A DNA stretch of 64,000 nucleotides, taken from NCBI GenBank assembly GCA_902749685.1, contig CACVKW010000771.1, positions 1-64,000 of the forward strand. Reading direction: 5' to 3'. Numbering within the stretch: the first letter of the stretch is position 1; each line of letters begins with the position of its first letter. A program made the position numbers and the translations under genes. The notes beneath the pieces were generated by a model. The model searched no databases, had not been told where the DNA came from, and saw nothing but the letters and a program-made list of their open reading frames with translations. Origin of the DNA: Olavius sp. associated proteobacterium Delta 1 (GTDB lineage Bacteria > Desulfobacterota > Desulfobacteria > Desulfobacterales > JAFDCJ01). Below, piece by piece: positions 53,048-60,849 of the stretch.

Positions 53048-54727
53048 ATGGAGCATCCAAAACCAGCCAAAATCAGTCTGATCGGTTTTTATCTGCGAAA
53101 TATTGCAGCCAATTTAATGGGCAATTTCATCATCGCAATCCTTAATTTTTTTTCGCCACTAGCGGTTTTTGCAGAATGGCGAAAATATCTCATAGAAGGG
53201 GGCTGGATTGCGATACCAATTATCCTTGTCTGTATTGTGTTGGTTGGTATTTTCTTGCAATATCTTGTCCAGCGACCGATAACCGCCCTCTTGGAGAAGA
53301 TCCTCCTCGGAGAAGGGCTAGCAATAGACCTGCAAGCCAAAGCAAGGCGCAGGCTATTGAATTTGCCAGTTATTCTTTCTTTAGTGAACCTTTCCATGTG
53401 GATCGCTTTATCGACAGTATTCCTGCCGATTATGTATATTCTGATAAAAATGTCGGTCAGCAGTTTTTTTTATGCCTTTTTCCGCCTCATCATGATTGGC
53501 CTGATTGCCTCGTTTATTTCATTTTTCTTGATTGATGATTATTCCAGGAAGCAACTGGTGCCGCTATTCTTTCCTGACGGCAAATTGGCCTCAGTACCGG
53601 GTGCCATAAAAATTTCCATCCTCAGAAGAATCAGAGTGTTGCTGGGTGTCGGAACCAATGCACCCATGGTTCTTTTGGTGGGAACGCTGGCCTTCGCTGT
53701 ATGGGAAGTGCAAAACAGTGAAGTTTCTGCCAGTCAATTTGGTACCGAGTTACTTATTTTTGCGGTTGCTTTGGGTGTTATCTTTGTTGTTGTTGCGCTT
53801 AGCTTAAATTTTCTGGTTGGAAAATCAATATTGAAACCGATTAAAGAAATGATGCGACTGGTTTACAAGGTGCGCCACGGAGATTTCAAACATAAGGCTC
53901 AAGTGGTTTCCAGCGATGAGTTGGGGGTCCTTGGCGACGGGATGAACGAAATGACCGAGGGACTTATTGAACGCGACCGGATGCGCCAATCTTTGTTTCT
54001 GGCCAAAGAAGTCCAGCAAGCGCTTTTACCCCGGATGGATCCCAGAATAAGCGGGTTGGATATTGCCTCGACCAGTGTCTATTGTGATGAAACCGGGGGG
54101 GATTATTTTGATTATATCGGAGCTGATGAACCGGATCCAGGTAAAATCAGCGTCGTCATCGGCGATGTATCCGGACACGGTGTCTCCTCCGCTTTGCTTA
54201 TGGCCACAGCCCGTGCGTTTTTGCGACAACGATCCGGTCTGCCGGGCAGCATTTCCCAAATTGTATCCGATGTGAACCGTCAGCTTACCCGGGATGTGGA
54301 AGAATCCGGCGGATTCATGACGTTGTTTTATCTGACCATTGATGCTAAAAACAACAGATTGAGCTGGGTCCGGGCCGGGCATGATCCGGCCATTCTGTAT
54401 GATCCCGCTAACGATACATTCGAAGAGTTGCACGGGACCGGCGTGGCCCTGGGCGTTCAGGCAGATGCCCGATTTGAGTCAAACGATAAGAACGATCTAC
54501 TGAAAGACCAAATCATCTTTCTGGGGACCGACGGCATCTGGGAGGCCCGCAATCCCCAGGGCGAAATGTTCGGCAAAGACAAGATTCATCACATTGTTCG
54601 CCAAAATCATGAAGCCAGCGCTAAAGAAATTCTGACCATCTGTTTTAATGCACTCAGCCGGTTTTTGGAAAACCGCGCACCGGAAGATGATGTGACGATG
54701 ATTGTAATTAAATTAATAAATGATTAG
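53048..54727 (+). CDS. membrane SpoIIE/RsbU-type serine phosphatase with HAMP domain
   Basis: A 559-aa signalling protein. Six hydrophobic segments in the first ~270 residues anchor it in the membrane. A HAMP domain follows (about 270-325, LKPIKEMMRLVYKVRHGDFKHKA...DELG), and a PP2C/SpoIIE phosphatase domain completes it. The metal ligands are visible: GGDYFDY, VIGDVSGHG, FLGTDGIWEARN and APEDDVTMIVIK. Such enzymes dephosphorylate an anti-sigma-factor antagonist (STAS protein) in a partner-switching pathway. No STAS or RsbW-type gene is beside it, so the partner is elsewhere. The ATG lacks a good ribosome site. Confidence 0.92.
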   Translation: MEHPKPAKISLIGFYLRNIAANLMGNFIIAILNFFSPLAVFAEWRKYLIEGGWIAIPIILVCIVLVGIFLQYLVQRPITALLEKILLGEGLAIDLQAKARRRLLNLPVILSLVNLSMWIALSTVFLPIMYILIKMSVSSFFYAFFRLIMIGLIASFISFFLIDDYSRKQLVPLFFPDGKLASVPGAIKISILRRIRVLLGVGTNAPMVLLVGTLAFAVWEVQNSEVSASQFGTELLIFAVALGVIFVVVALSLNFLVGKSILKPIKEMMRLVYKVRHGDFKHKAQVVSSDELGVLGDGMNEMTEGLIERDRMRQSLFLAKEVQQALLPRMDPRISGLDIASTSVYCDETGGDYFDYIGADEPDPGKISVVIGDVSGHGVSSALLMATARAFLRQRSGLPGSISQIVSDVNRQLTRDVEESGGFMTLFYLTIDAKNNRLSWVRAGHDPAILYDPANDTFEELHGTGVALGVQADARFESNDKNDLLKDQIIFLGTDGIWEARNPQGEMFGKDKIHHIVRQNHEASAKEILTICFNALSRFLENRAPEDDVTMIVIKLIND

Positions 54728-54817
54728 TTTAGGTTGTTGGAAATGGGATCTCAACATTTTATGGTTAAACAGCCAATAGCGAGGTCGATAAAAAGCTTAC
54801 AATGATAAGGAGGGACA

Positions 54818-55615
54818 ATGGGTAAAAAGGGTCATGGGATTGAGGAATTGAGCGGATTTGCATCCGAATTCATCAAGGACGCAGGTAAAAAGGCGCTGGC
54901 ATTTTATGGTAAAGGCAAACCACAGGTTAAATTCGATCAGGGGATGGTGATCGAGGCGGATTTGCGATTAACAGATCTTTTTCAGGAAAAACTTGCTGAG
55001 CGATATCCTGAACACCAGGTTTTCAAGTTTGATCAGGTCAACGAAGACTATTCCCATGAAGGGAAGCGGTACCTGTGGATCTTCGATCCGGTAGAGGGTG
55101 TGGCTAACTTTCAAGCAGGCATTCCGATTTGGGGAATGTCGCTGGCGCTGCTTGATAATTTTTGGCCTATTTTTGGTGTTTTCTATATGCCTTCCACCGG
55201 CGATCTGTTTCACGCCCGGGCCGGTCAGGATGCCTATTGGGGTAAAAAGAAGATCAGAATAGACGATGGGCAAAGCATCAATGATGAAAGCTTGTTGTTT
55301 ACCTTTTCCCGATTTCACCAGCATTATCATTCGACATTTCCAGGCAAAATCCGCAACCTGGGGTGTGCTTCCGCCCATATATGCTATATTGCAAGTGGCC
55401 GAGCCGATGCGGCGGTTATCGCCAATGAATCCTTCCAGGGAATGGCGGCAGCCCGGGTGATTATCGAGGCGGCCGGAGGCAAAATCTGTAAATTTGATGG
55501 CTGTGATTTTTATCTAAACGAATATCTGGACGGGCAAAGAATCGACGACCCCCTGCTGGTCGCCACACCTGATACGTTTATGCAAGTTAGTGATTATTTG
55601 CAGCCAAACACATAA
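54818..55615 (+). CDS. inositol monophosphatase family protein with degenerate active site
   Basis: A 265-aa protein of IMPase length and layout, starting after AAGGAGGGACA. The hallmark DPIDGTTNF appears as DPVEGVANF: the first metal ligand Asp90 is kept, the second (Asp93) is Glu93, and the catalytic Thr95 is Ala. The usual GEE motif is not seen (FDQVNEDY in its place). In the C-terminal WD-x-AG motif the sequence is QGMAA, with Gly208 where Asp220 binds metal. It may therefore be an altered or inactive phosphatase with a binding role. AGGEAGG-type core (EAAGGK) is otherwise normal. The next ORF overlaps its 3' end by 26 bp. Confidence 0.8.
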   Translation: MGKKGHGIEELSGFASEFIKDAGKKALAFYGKGKPQVKFDQGMVIEADLRLTDLFQEKLAERYPEHQVFKFDQVNEDYSHEGKRYLWIFDPVEGVANFQAGIPIWGMSLALLDNFWPIFGVFYMPSTGDLFHARAGQDAYWGKKKIRIDDGQSINDESLLFTFSRFHQHYHSTFPGKIRNLGCASAHICYIASGRADAAVIANESFQGMAAARVIIEAAGGKICKFDGCDFYLNEYLDGQRIDDPLLVATPDTFMQVSDYLQPNT

Positions 55616-56105
55616 GTGGAAAACCAAACCGGTCTGGCAGGAAGCCAACCGCAGCATTGACGGCCTTATTCAACGATACGCCGACAAGCTAAGTCCGGCC
55701 GTGACGTTGGACTCTTTGGTGCGTGAAAGGCTGGAGTCGATCTTTAACATACTGGATGACCGTTGTAACGAAACCTGCCCGCGATGTCCCGGTCCATGTT
55801 GATTACATGCCATTCCGTGGTTTGATTTTCGCGATCTGATTTTTTTGCATCTCAATGATCTGGCAGCCCCCGTCCGTCAACCCATTGAAGTCCTGAATGC
55901 GACTTGTCGCTATTTTAGTCCACGAGGTCGCACATTAGAACGGATCTCCCGCCTCTGGATCTGCACCTGGTATCTGTGTTCCGTGCAGACGGGCAATTTA
56001 TATAGGAGACGCTCCCATCAGCGAAAAGATCTCACATTAGTGCTTAATGAAATTAAACGATTTCGTAAAGAGATGCGAGAGACATTTATCGGGGTGGTTG
56101 CTTAA
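55590..56105 (+). CDS. Cys-rich YkgJ-like ORF with an in-frame UGA (candidate selenoprotein or nonsense-mutated gene)
   Basis: One continuous frame of 172 codons interrupted once, by TGA at 55800-55802. Before it the protein reads WQEANRSIDGLIQRYADKLS and CNETCPRCPGPC. After it comes LHAIPWFDFRDLIFLHLNDL and NATCRYFSPRG, then RLWICTWYLC. The protein-like sequence on both sides and the spacing of cysteines show that this is one gene. The TGA follows a Cys at a place where a cluster cysteine would fit, so Sec is possible. A weak stem (CATGCCA/TGGTTTG) lies a few bases downstream. A simple nonsense mutation or sequencing error is as likely. The start is taken as GTG at 55590, inside the IMPase-like gene, without a clear ribosome site. 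Confidence 0.5.
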
Positions 56106-56116
56106 TCCGGATAAGC

Positions 56117-56644
56117 GTGGAACAGATTGTGAAAATGCGGAATAGGCTTAAAGAAATACCTTCGCGGGTGTACATCAGATACGGATTGCTCACGATTCCC
56201 GGAACATTTGCATTGGTTCTGGTACTCATTGTTGTCCAGAATTGGGTGCCGATTCCATCCTGGCTCTGGGTAGCTCTCATTTTGTTGTGGATTGCCAAGG
56301 AGATTATCCTGTTTCCATTCACCTGGAGGGCTTATGACACGACTCTGTCTGAAGTTTCCCACGCGATGATCGGGGGAAGGGGGATCACCAAGGAAAGATT
56401 GGCGCCAACCGGATACATCCTGGTTCAGGGCGAACTCTGGAAGGCTGAAATAACGGTCAATGCCCCACCAATTGAAAAAAACAAGTGGGTGCGAATAAAA
56501 AAAATAGAGGGGTTGAAATTGTTCGTCGTGCCGGAAGGGACCGAAAATGGAATTCGGCCTGCGACGAGTCGTTCGACCCTGAGCTCACGACCGAAGGGCT
56601 CAGTCGAATCGAATGCGCAAGTTGGAAATCAGCAGGAAGAATAA
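56117..56644 (+). CDS. NfeD-like membrane protein
   Basis: A 175-aa protein with two membrane helices (about residues 22-42, YGLLTIPGTFALVLVLIVV, and 48-68, WLWVALILLWIAKEIILF) and an OB-fold C-terminal domain. The domain has GITKERLAPTGYILVQGELWKAEI and KKIEGLKLFVVPE, the NfeD pattern. NfeD proteins associate with stomatin/flotillin-type membrane proteins. None is adjacent here. After residue ~138 the sequence (ENGIRPATSRSTLSSRPKGSVES) is encoded by a REP-like palindrome, which has evidently replaced the original tail. The start is a GTG 12 bp after the previous ORF; an ATG at 56135 is possible. Confidence 0.8.
   Translation: MEQIVKMRNRLKEIPSRVYIRYGLLTIPGTFALVLVLIVVQNWVPIPSWLWVALILLWIAKEIILFPFTWRAYDTTLSEVSHAMIGGRGITKERLAPTGYILVQGELWKAEITVNAPPIEKNKWVRIKKIEGLKLFVVPEGTENGIRPATSRSTLSSRPKGSVESNAQVGNQQEE
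56572..56608. repeat. REP-like palindrome inside the 3' end of the nfeD-type gene
   Basis: TTCGAC-CCTGAGCT is mirrored by GGCTCAGTCGAA with a two-base bulge, around ACGACCGAA. Half of the same unit (GGGCTCAGTCGA) occurs at about 5927-5938. The form resembles repetitive extragenic palindromes common in proteobacterial genomes. Confidence 0.6.
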
Positions 56645-56657
56645 AGCAATAAAAATA

Positions 56658-56745
56658 ACCACGCAAGGGCACGAATCATCACGGCAGTACTATTGCTTAA
56701 GCTATATATCTGTGTAATTCCGTGAAAAATCCGTGGTGAGAATAT
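56658..56745. repeat. imperfect inverted repeat, intergenic debris
   Basis: ACCACGCAAGGGCACGAATC and, about 55 bp later, CCGTGAAAAATCCGTGGTGAG can pair at their ends (ACCACG/CGTGGT, CACGG/CCGTG). This type of sequence is a familiar dispersed relic in environmental bacterial genomes. No gene lies in the 250 bp around it. Confidence 0.3.
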
Positions 56746-56900
56746 CGAGGTATGGGCTTGCTGAAAACATTGATATATGCGAAACTGTTTTTGTTTGGAT
56801 TCTTTAATGTTAAGCAGGTGATCAATATGAGAATCGGGTCTGATATCAGACTTTAAATGCTGTTTACTGAAGACCTTACCCGGTGAATATTAACAGGAAA

Positions 56901-58808
56901 ATGGCAGAGAATGACCTACAAATAGTTTTACCCGTAAGTGACGAAGTCTTAACATGCCCGAAATGTAAGACAGCCAATCCTCTCGAATCCAATTTCTGTT
57001 TGAACTGTGGCGCACGGCTACTCATTCCATCCACCAGCAATTTCAAATGGTCATGGATTATTTTTCTGGTTATTTGCGTCGCCGGCTTTATGGCCTACTT
57101 TCGCCTTCGAATTACTGAACCTGAACCGCACCAAAAAGCGCCGATCGAAATTTCTCCCGCCGAAACACCTGCTCCTCGCATAACCGAGGCCAAAACCCCG
57201 AAAAAAGAGGTTCCACTTAAAAAAGATGAGGCCATCTCCCTTAGCACACCCTCAAAGACCAAAATTCCGGTCGGAATCGTTCTCATTAAAGATATTAACG
57301 GGAAGGTTATCAATGAAATACCGGCGCCGGTTTTTGGCGGCGGCTGGGTGGCGTTGCCAAGACGGGCGTGTCTGGGGGGCTCCGAATGGATTCTAAAAAT
57401 GGGACCTGATCTTGAGGTGAGTATTTGGGCCGGCATTTATAATGACTTCGATAAAATCGGGCTCTGGCGTATTTCAGAAGATTTTAAAATTGAGGGGCCG
57501 GAACTCTATCCCTGGTCCGGCGATGAGCAATTAACCTGGCTTTCATTAACAGCAATAAACACTTCCGAAACTGTGGAACTGGATAATCCAAGCGTGCAGG
57601 GAAAATTCACTGAAGGCATCCTGACCGGAGATATTCGTGACAGTGGCGTTTTAATGCAGCAAGATCGGGCAGTCGGCTGGACCTTCGGCGATATGATCGC
57701 CGGTGCGTTTGTCTGGCACGGAGATGAAGGCAAGTACCTGCAACCCGAAATCCGGGTGGATGATTTTTATCGAATTACATTTGCCAACAGCAGAGAAGAA
57801 GAATTTACCCGGGCGCTTGCCATGGGGGCAGATTACTCGAATATCGAACGATTGGAAGCCCTTGCCGGCGCTTTCAGGTATGATCCCAAGCTTACTGCTG
57901 CAGAAACTCCGGCGCATTTGCAAACTAAATCTGTGCTGGAAAGTATCAACAAGCTGGTGGTGGCAGCCTCAAAGGCCGGTTTTAATCGGGAGGTGGCTAA
58001 TATATTCGAATCTCAATTTCTGGTAGAAGCTGCCGATGTCGATTTATTACTGAATGTGACCCGGGCAACTGCGCAAGGTTATGGTTTTGAGGAGGCTATC
58101 GAACTGGTTGACCTTGTGGTCGATGGTTTTCCGATAATTAGTGAGCCGGATTCGATACTGCTGACTAATTTCTTTTCGGAGCTTTATCAAAATTGGATCA
58201 CTGTGCTATTTAACCAGGGTAATTTGCAGGGAGCCTGGAGAGCCTATCAACTTGGTGGCCGTAGGTTACCGGACGACGTTAAAATCCATCTGATAGGTGT
58301 TCAGCTGGCGCTGGCCGAAAATAACTGGGCTGAAGCCGAAGAACTTCTGGCAATGAAAGAGTATCCGGCCTCGCTAAACGATAAAATCACGAATTTGCAA
58401 AATCAAATTTCCGATTTAAAAGGGCAGGAGGGTAAGATCGTCATAAATTTTATTCCCGGTTCCCATCAAATACCTCTCACGGCTATCTTAAACCGGAGCT
58501 CATCTCAAAAGTTTATTGTTGATACCGGAGCATCCCTGGTAACCATACCGCGTTCCACCGCGCAAGAGCTTGGTCTGGCTATACCTAATCCCAAACGCAA
58601 AGTCTTTACAGCCGGGGGTGTTCAGTACGCACCGGAAGTAAATATATCTTCGATCACCATAGAGGGCTGGGAGGTCAAAAATGTCAGGGCCTTGGTGTTG
58701 GATATTCCGAATCAACCCGATTGGGGCCTGCTGGGGCTCAATTACCTGCAGCGATTTCGAATGGATATGAATACGGAGGAGGGGGTTCTCCTACTTGAAC
58801 CCCGCTAA
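56901..58808 (+). CDS. zinc-ribbon membrane protein with C-terminal retroviral-type aspartic protease domain
   Basis: A ~635-aa multidomain protein. A zinc ribbon lies near the N-terminus (TCPKCKTAN...FCLNCGAR), followed by one membrane helix (WIIFLVICVAGFMAYF, about 51-66) and a Pro/Lys-rich linker. A ~150-aa beta domain (VGIVLIKDINGKVINEIP, GGGWVALPRRACLGG) resembles a trypsin-like fold without its catalytic triad. A helical TPR-like section (EEAIELVDLVVDGF, NLQGAWRAYQLGGR) comes next, and finally a clan AA aspartic protease unit with FIVDTGASLVTIPRSTAQELGL and GLLGLNYLQRF, where the DTGA aspartate is intact. These single-unit proteases work as dimers. The C-terminal part should be periplasmic. 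GTG at 56883 is an alternative start. Confidence 0.85.
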   Translation: MAENDLQIVLPVSDEVLTCPKCKTANPLESNFCLNCGARLLIPSTSNFKWSWIIFLVICVAGFMAYFRLRITEPEPHQKAPIEISPAETPAPRITEAKTPKKEVPLKKDEAISLSTPSKTKIPVGIVLIKDINGKVINEIPAPVFGGGWVALPRRACLGGSEWILKMGPDLEVSIWAGIYNDFDKIGLWRISEDFKIEGPELYPWSGDEQLTWLSLTAINTSETVELDNPSVQGKFTEGILTGDIRDSGVLMQQDRAVGWTFGDMIAGAFVWHGDEGKYLQPEIRVDDFYRITFANSREEEFTRALAMGADYSNIERLEALAGAFRYDPKLTAAETPAHLQTKSVLESINKLVVAASKAGFNREVANIFESQFLVEAADVDLLLNVTRATAQGYGFEEAIELVDLVVDGFPIISEPDSILLTNFFSELYQNWITVLFNQGNLQGAWRAYQLGGRRLPDDVKIHLIGVQLALAENNWAEAEELLAMKEYPASLNDKITNLQNQISDLKGQEGKIVINFIPGSHQIPLTAILNRSSSQKFIVDTGASLVTIPRSTAQELGLAIPNPKRKVFTAGGVQYAPEVNISSITIEGWEVKNVRALVLDIPNQPDWGLLGLNYLQRFRMDMNTEEGVLLLEPR

Positions 58809-58810
58809 TC

Positions 58811-58872
58811 AGATGACAGAGGACAGAAGACAAAGGACGGATGACGGGGGGCAGATGACAGATAAATGATGA
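58811..58872 (+). repeat. degenerate GACAGAGGAC-type simple repeat
   Basis: Runs of AGATGACAGAGGACAGAAG and variants repeat with a period of about 8-10 bases between the protease-fusion gene and the next small ORF. It is purine-rich on this strand, non-coding, and likely slippage-derived. Confidence 0.5.
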
Positions 58873-58953
58873 GGCCCTCTAGTATTATAAGTAATTTAAG
58901 GCTTGTCGAGCACTTTCTTACTAATTTCTTTATGTACCGGTAGCTGATATGAA

Positions 58954-59106
58954 ATGAAGAAATTTATACTTCCTTTTTTTGTTGTGCTGGGAGCGCTTGA
59001 TTTTTTGTATGGCGTCGCATTCGGTGATAGAATCAGCATGGTTGCCGGTGGTGCTATTGTAGCGATTACCATATATGTCTGGAAAACAAGAGGTAAGGGT
59101 TCCTAA
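58954..59106 (+). CDS. very small membrane protein, 50 aa
   Basis: A short open frame starting MKKFILPFFVVLGALDFLYG and ending WKTRGKGS. It has two hydrophobic stretches (residues 4-20 and 29-43) separated by a GDR turn and a basic tail, the look of a real small membrane protein. No strong ribosome site is visible before the ATG. There is no family that I recognise. Confidence 0.45.
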   Translation: MKKFILPFFVVLGALDFLYGVAFGDRISMVAGGAIVAITIYVWKTRGKGS

Positions 59107-59252
59107 GCTCAGGATTTATGGTTCAAAGGTTAAGATGACTTCGCCGGATTTGAACTATTTAATCCCTCCAAAATAAAACCCATAGAAATTTCAAAAACGG
59201 TAGGCCATTGCGATCAGACAATCCCTGAACGGTGAACCTCTGAACCTTATAT

Positions 59253-59849
59253 TTAGAATCCCTCTATAATTTCTCCCTTTTCGACAAATGCATTCACATT
59301 GGATTGGGCATTTACCATTGACTTTATGGCAGACGCCAGCCTGATGAAAACCGGATCATCCTCTCCCAGAAGTGACTTGGATTTTTGCAAAATTTTCAAG
59401 CCGTCTGCCAGATGCCCATTCATATCATTTAATATTTCCTTGCGTCTTCGATGTCTTTCCCTTTCCTGGGCAATTACCGGCAATAGCCGCTGAATTGAAT
59501 ATTCTACCAGTGCGTCGCGAGGCGCCTGGAACTGCTTTGAAATTTCATCAAGACAGGAAAGTGTTCGACGGCTGATCACAAATGTTTTCTGTATTCGGCT
59601 TAGCGTGCGAAATTTCTCGGACTCTAATTCCCGGGCGATGTGGCTTAAGGACTGCGCGTCTTCAATTAAATGATCGAAAAGGGATTTTTGTTTAATTCCC
59701 AGATGAACAGATACAATACTCATCGTTTCTATGGCCCTGGCTGATAACTTGAAGGTCGCCCGCACTGACTGGCGTCCTCGTAAATCTTGCGGGGATGGCT
59801 GCGGTAAAATGTCACTATCCATCCAGTAATTATTTCCATTATCTGCCAT
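59253..59849 (-). CDS. protein with two ribbon-helix-helix-like modules, 198 aa
   Basis: I do not know a named family, but the internal repeat is clear. QSVRATFKLSARAIETMSIV plus SVHLGIKQKSLFDHLIEDA (about 28-66), and RIQKTFVISRRTLSCLDEIS plus KQFQAPRDALVEYSIQRLL (about 85-123), both read as strand-helix-helix units like RHH DNA-binding domains. The C-terminal third is helical and charged (ERERHRRRKEIL). Two RHH modules in one chain could bind DNA as an intramolecular dimer. The gene diverges from the second c-di-GMP riboswitch and so may regulate that transcript. Its upstream sequence contains TTTCAGGGCAGATAAAT, a variant of the hairpin motif. Confidence 0.7.
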   Translation of the reverse strand: MADNGNNYWMDSDILPQPSPQDLRGRQSVRATFKLSARAIETMSIVSVHLGIKQKSLFDHLIEDAQSLSHIARELESEKFRTLSRIQKTFVISRRTLSCLDEISKQFQAPRDALVEYSIQRLLPVIAQERERHRRRKEILNDMNGHLADGLKILQKSKSLLGEDDPVFIRLASAIKSMVNAQSNVNAFVEKGEIIEGF

Positions 59850-60067
59850 TTTATGCCACCTTATATTTATCTGCCCTGAAATATATCAATCGGTATACTT
59901 GTGCTTGGGCAATATTTTCATTACTTGTGTAATGCAATCATTAAAAGTAATATTTCAAAAGATTTTGCTATCACATTTAAATAGAAATGTAAAACGCAAA
60001 AATGATAATTGACGAATGAGCGAAGCTCTGATAAATTAAATCAATTAGCGTCTATTTCAATTGAATC

Positions 60068-60142
60068 CATGATAAAGCCAAACTTGTCGAGAGGCAAGGA
60101 CGGAAAGCCAACGGGCCTTATAATGAGGCGGCCGAGGTTGCC
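60068..60142 (+). promoter_or_regulatory. second cyclic-di-GMP-I (GEMM) riboswitch
   Basis: GATAAAGCCAAACTTG, a CTTG/CAAG hairpin with loop TCGAGAGG, then GACGGAAAGCCAACGGGCCT, a short TATAATG loop, and AGGCGGCCGAGGTTGCC. These match the GEMM-I conserved residues (AAAGCC, CGGGCCT pairing with AGGCGGCC) and the other riboswitch in this window. An intrinsic terminator follows 18 bases later. It leads into the 75-aa gene at 60353, with the ParA/MinD-like gene further downstream. The region from 59850 to 60067 before it is AT-rich and should hold the promoter. From 60200 to 60352 I see nothing else. Confidence 0.9.
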
Positions 60143-60159
60143 AAAGGATTGTGCAGCTT

Positions 60160-60199
60160 AAGCCGGGTAACCTAAGTTGGGTTGCCCGGCTTTATTTGT
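60160..60199 (+). terminator. intrinsic terminator of the second c-di-GMP riboswitch
   Basis: AAGCCGGGTAACC (60160-60172) pairs with GGGTTGCCCGGCTT (60179-60192) around TAAGTT, followed by TATTTGTT. The 5' arm GGTAACC could alternatively pair with GGTTGCC at the aptamer's 3' end, giving an antiterminator. That would make c-di-GMP binding favour termination. Confidence 0.8.
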
Positions 60200-60352
60200 T
60201 ATCGAGGTTGTCATAGATAAGTCCCGTTCGGTCCGGGCTACTAGTAGGCGGAGATGTTTTTGTGTAGCAATTTAAACTTACCGTAAATTATGGCAAACGC
60301 TCTAGTGGACTGAGTTCTTAGATAAGCTGAGAGAGGATCCAGAGGAATGTTG

Positions 60353-60580
60353 ATGTTTTCAATGCCACTGTACGAGGCCAAATATCATGAAGAGGAAATG
60401 TGGCAGGAGATTTCCGAACTTGAACTTATGGATGAGCTATACAAGACCTATAAGAAGGTTACCCCGGCAATCAAAGAGATGATAATGGGCAATGAGGTAA
60501 AAACACCTTATGGAAGTTACCGTCTAAAATTGAAAGGCGGTGAACATGGTGCAGAACAAGTCGAATTGTCTGCAGCCTGA
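60353..60580 (+). CDS. c-di-GMP-controlled small protein of unknown function, 75 aa
   Basis: I do not recognise it. The product is acidic and helical (MFSMPLYEAKYHEEEMWQEI, then SELELMDELYKTYKKVTPAI) with a short C-terminal beta-like part (TPYGSYRLKLKGGEHG). No signal peptide or membrane helix. The ATG at 60353 is six bases from AGAGGA; an ATG at 60347 abuts that site. It is the first gene after the second c-di-GMP riboswitch, so it is likely a c-di-GMP-dependent effector or adaptor. A ~270-bp gap separates it from the MinD/ParA-like gene. Confidence 0.65.
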   Translation: MFSMPLYEAKYHEEEMWQEISELELMDELYKTYKKVTPAIKEMIMGNEVKTPYGSYRLKLKGGEHGAEQVELSAA

Positions 60581-60849
60581 TCGAGTCTGATTATATTGGA
60601 GTGAGGGTTGCCGCCATTATTTCCCGGTGTCAAATTATTGACTTTCCATCTCTCCAATTCATATCCACCCATCCTTGTAACTCTCCATAATCATTTGATG
60701 ATATAAATATTCTAAAATATTATTCCTTGGCATAAACTTTGCTGCCATTTATGGATCTATATCGATATATACAGTGGCCGATTCACTTGTGATGTAATTG
60801 ACTTAAAATTCCTATCGGATCGATCAGCCAGAAATGAGGAGGTGTGTCT

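Noticed and set aside
58811-58872. Possible CRISPR-like short repeats
   Set aside because: Units are 8-10 bases, degenerate and without spacers; a simple purine-rich repeat.
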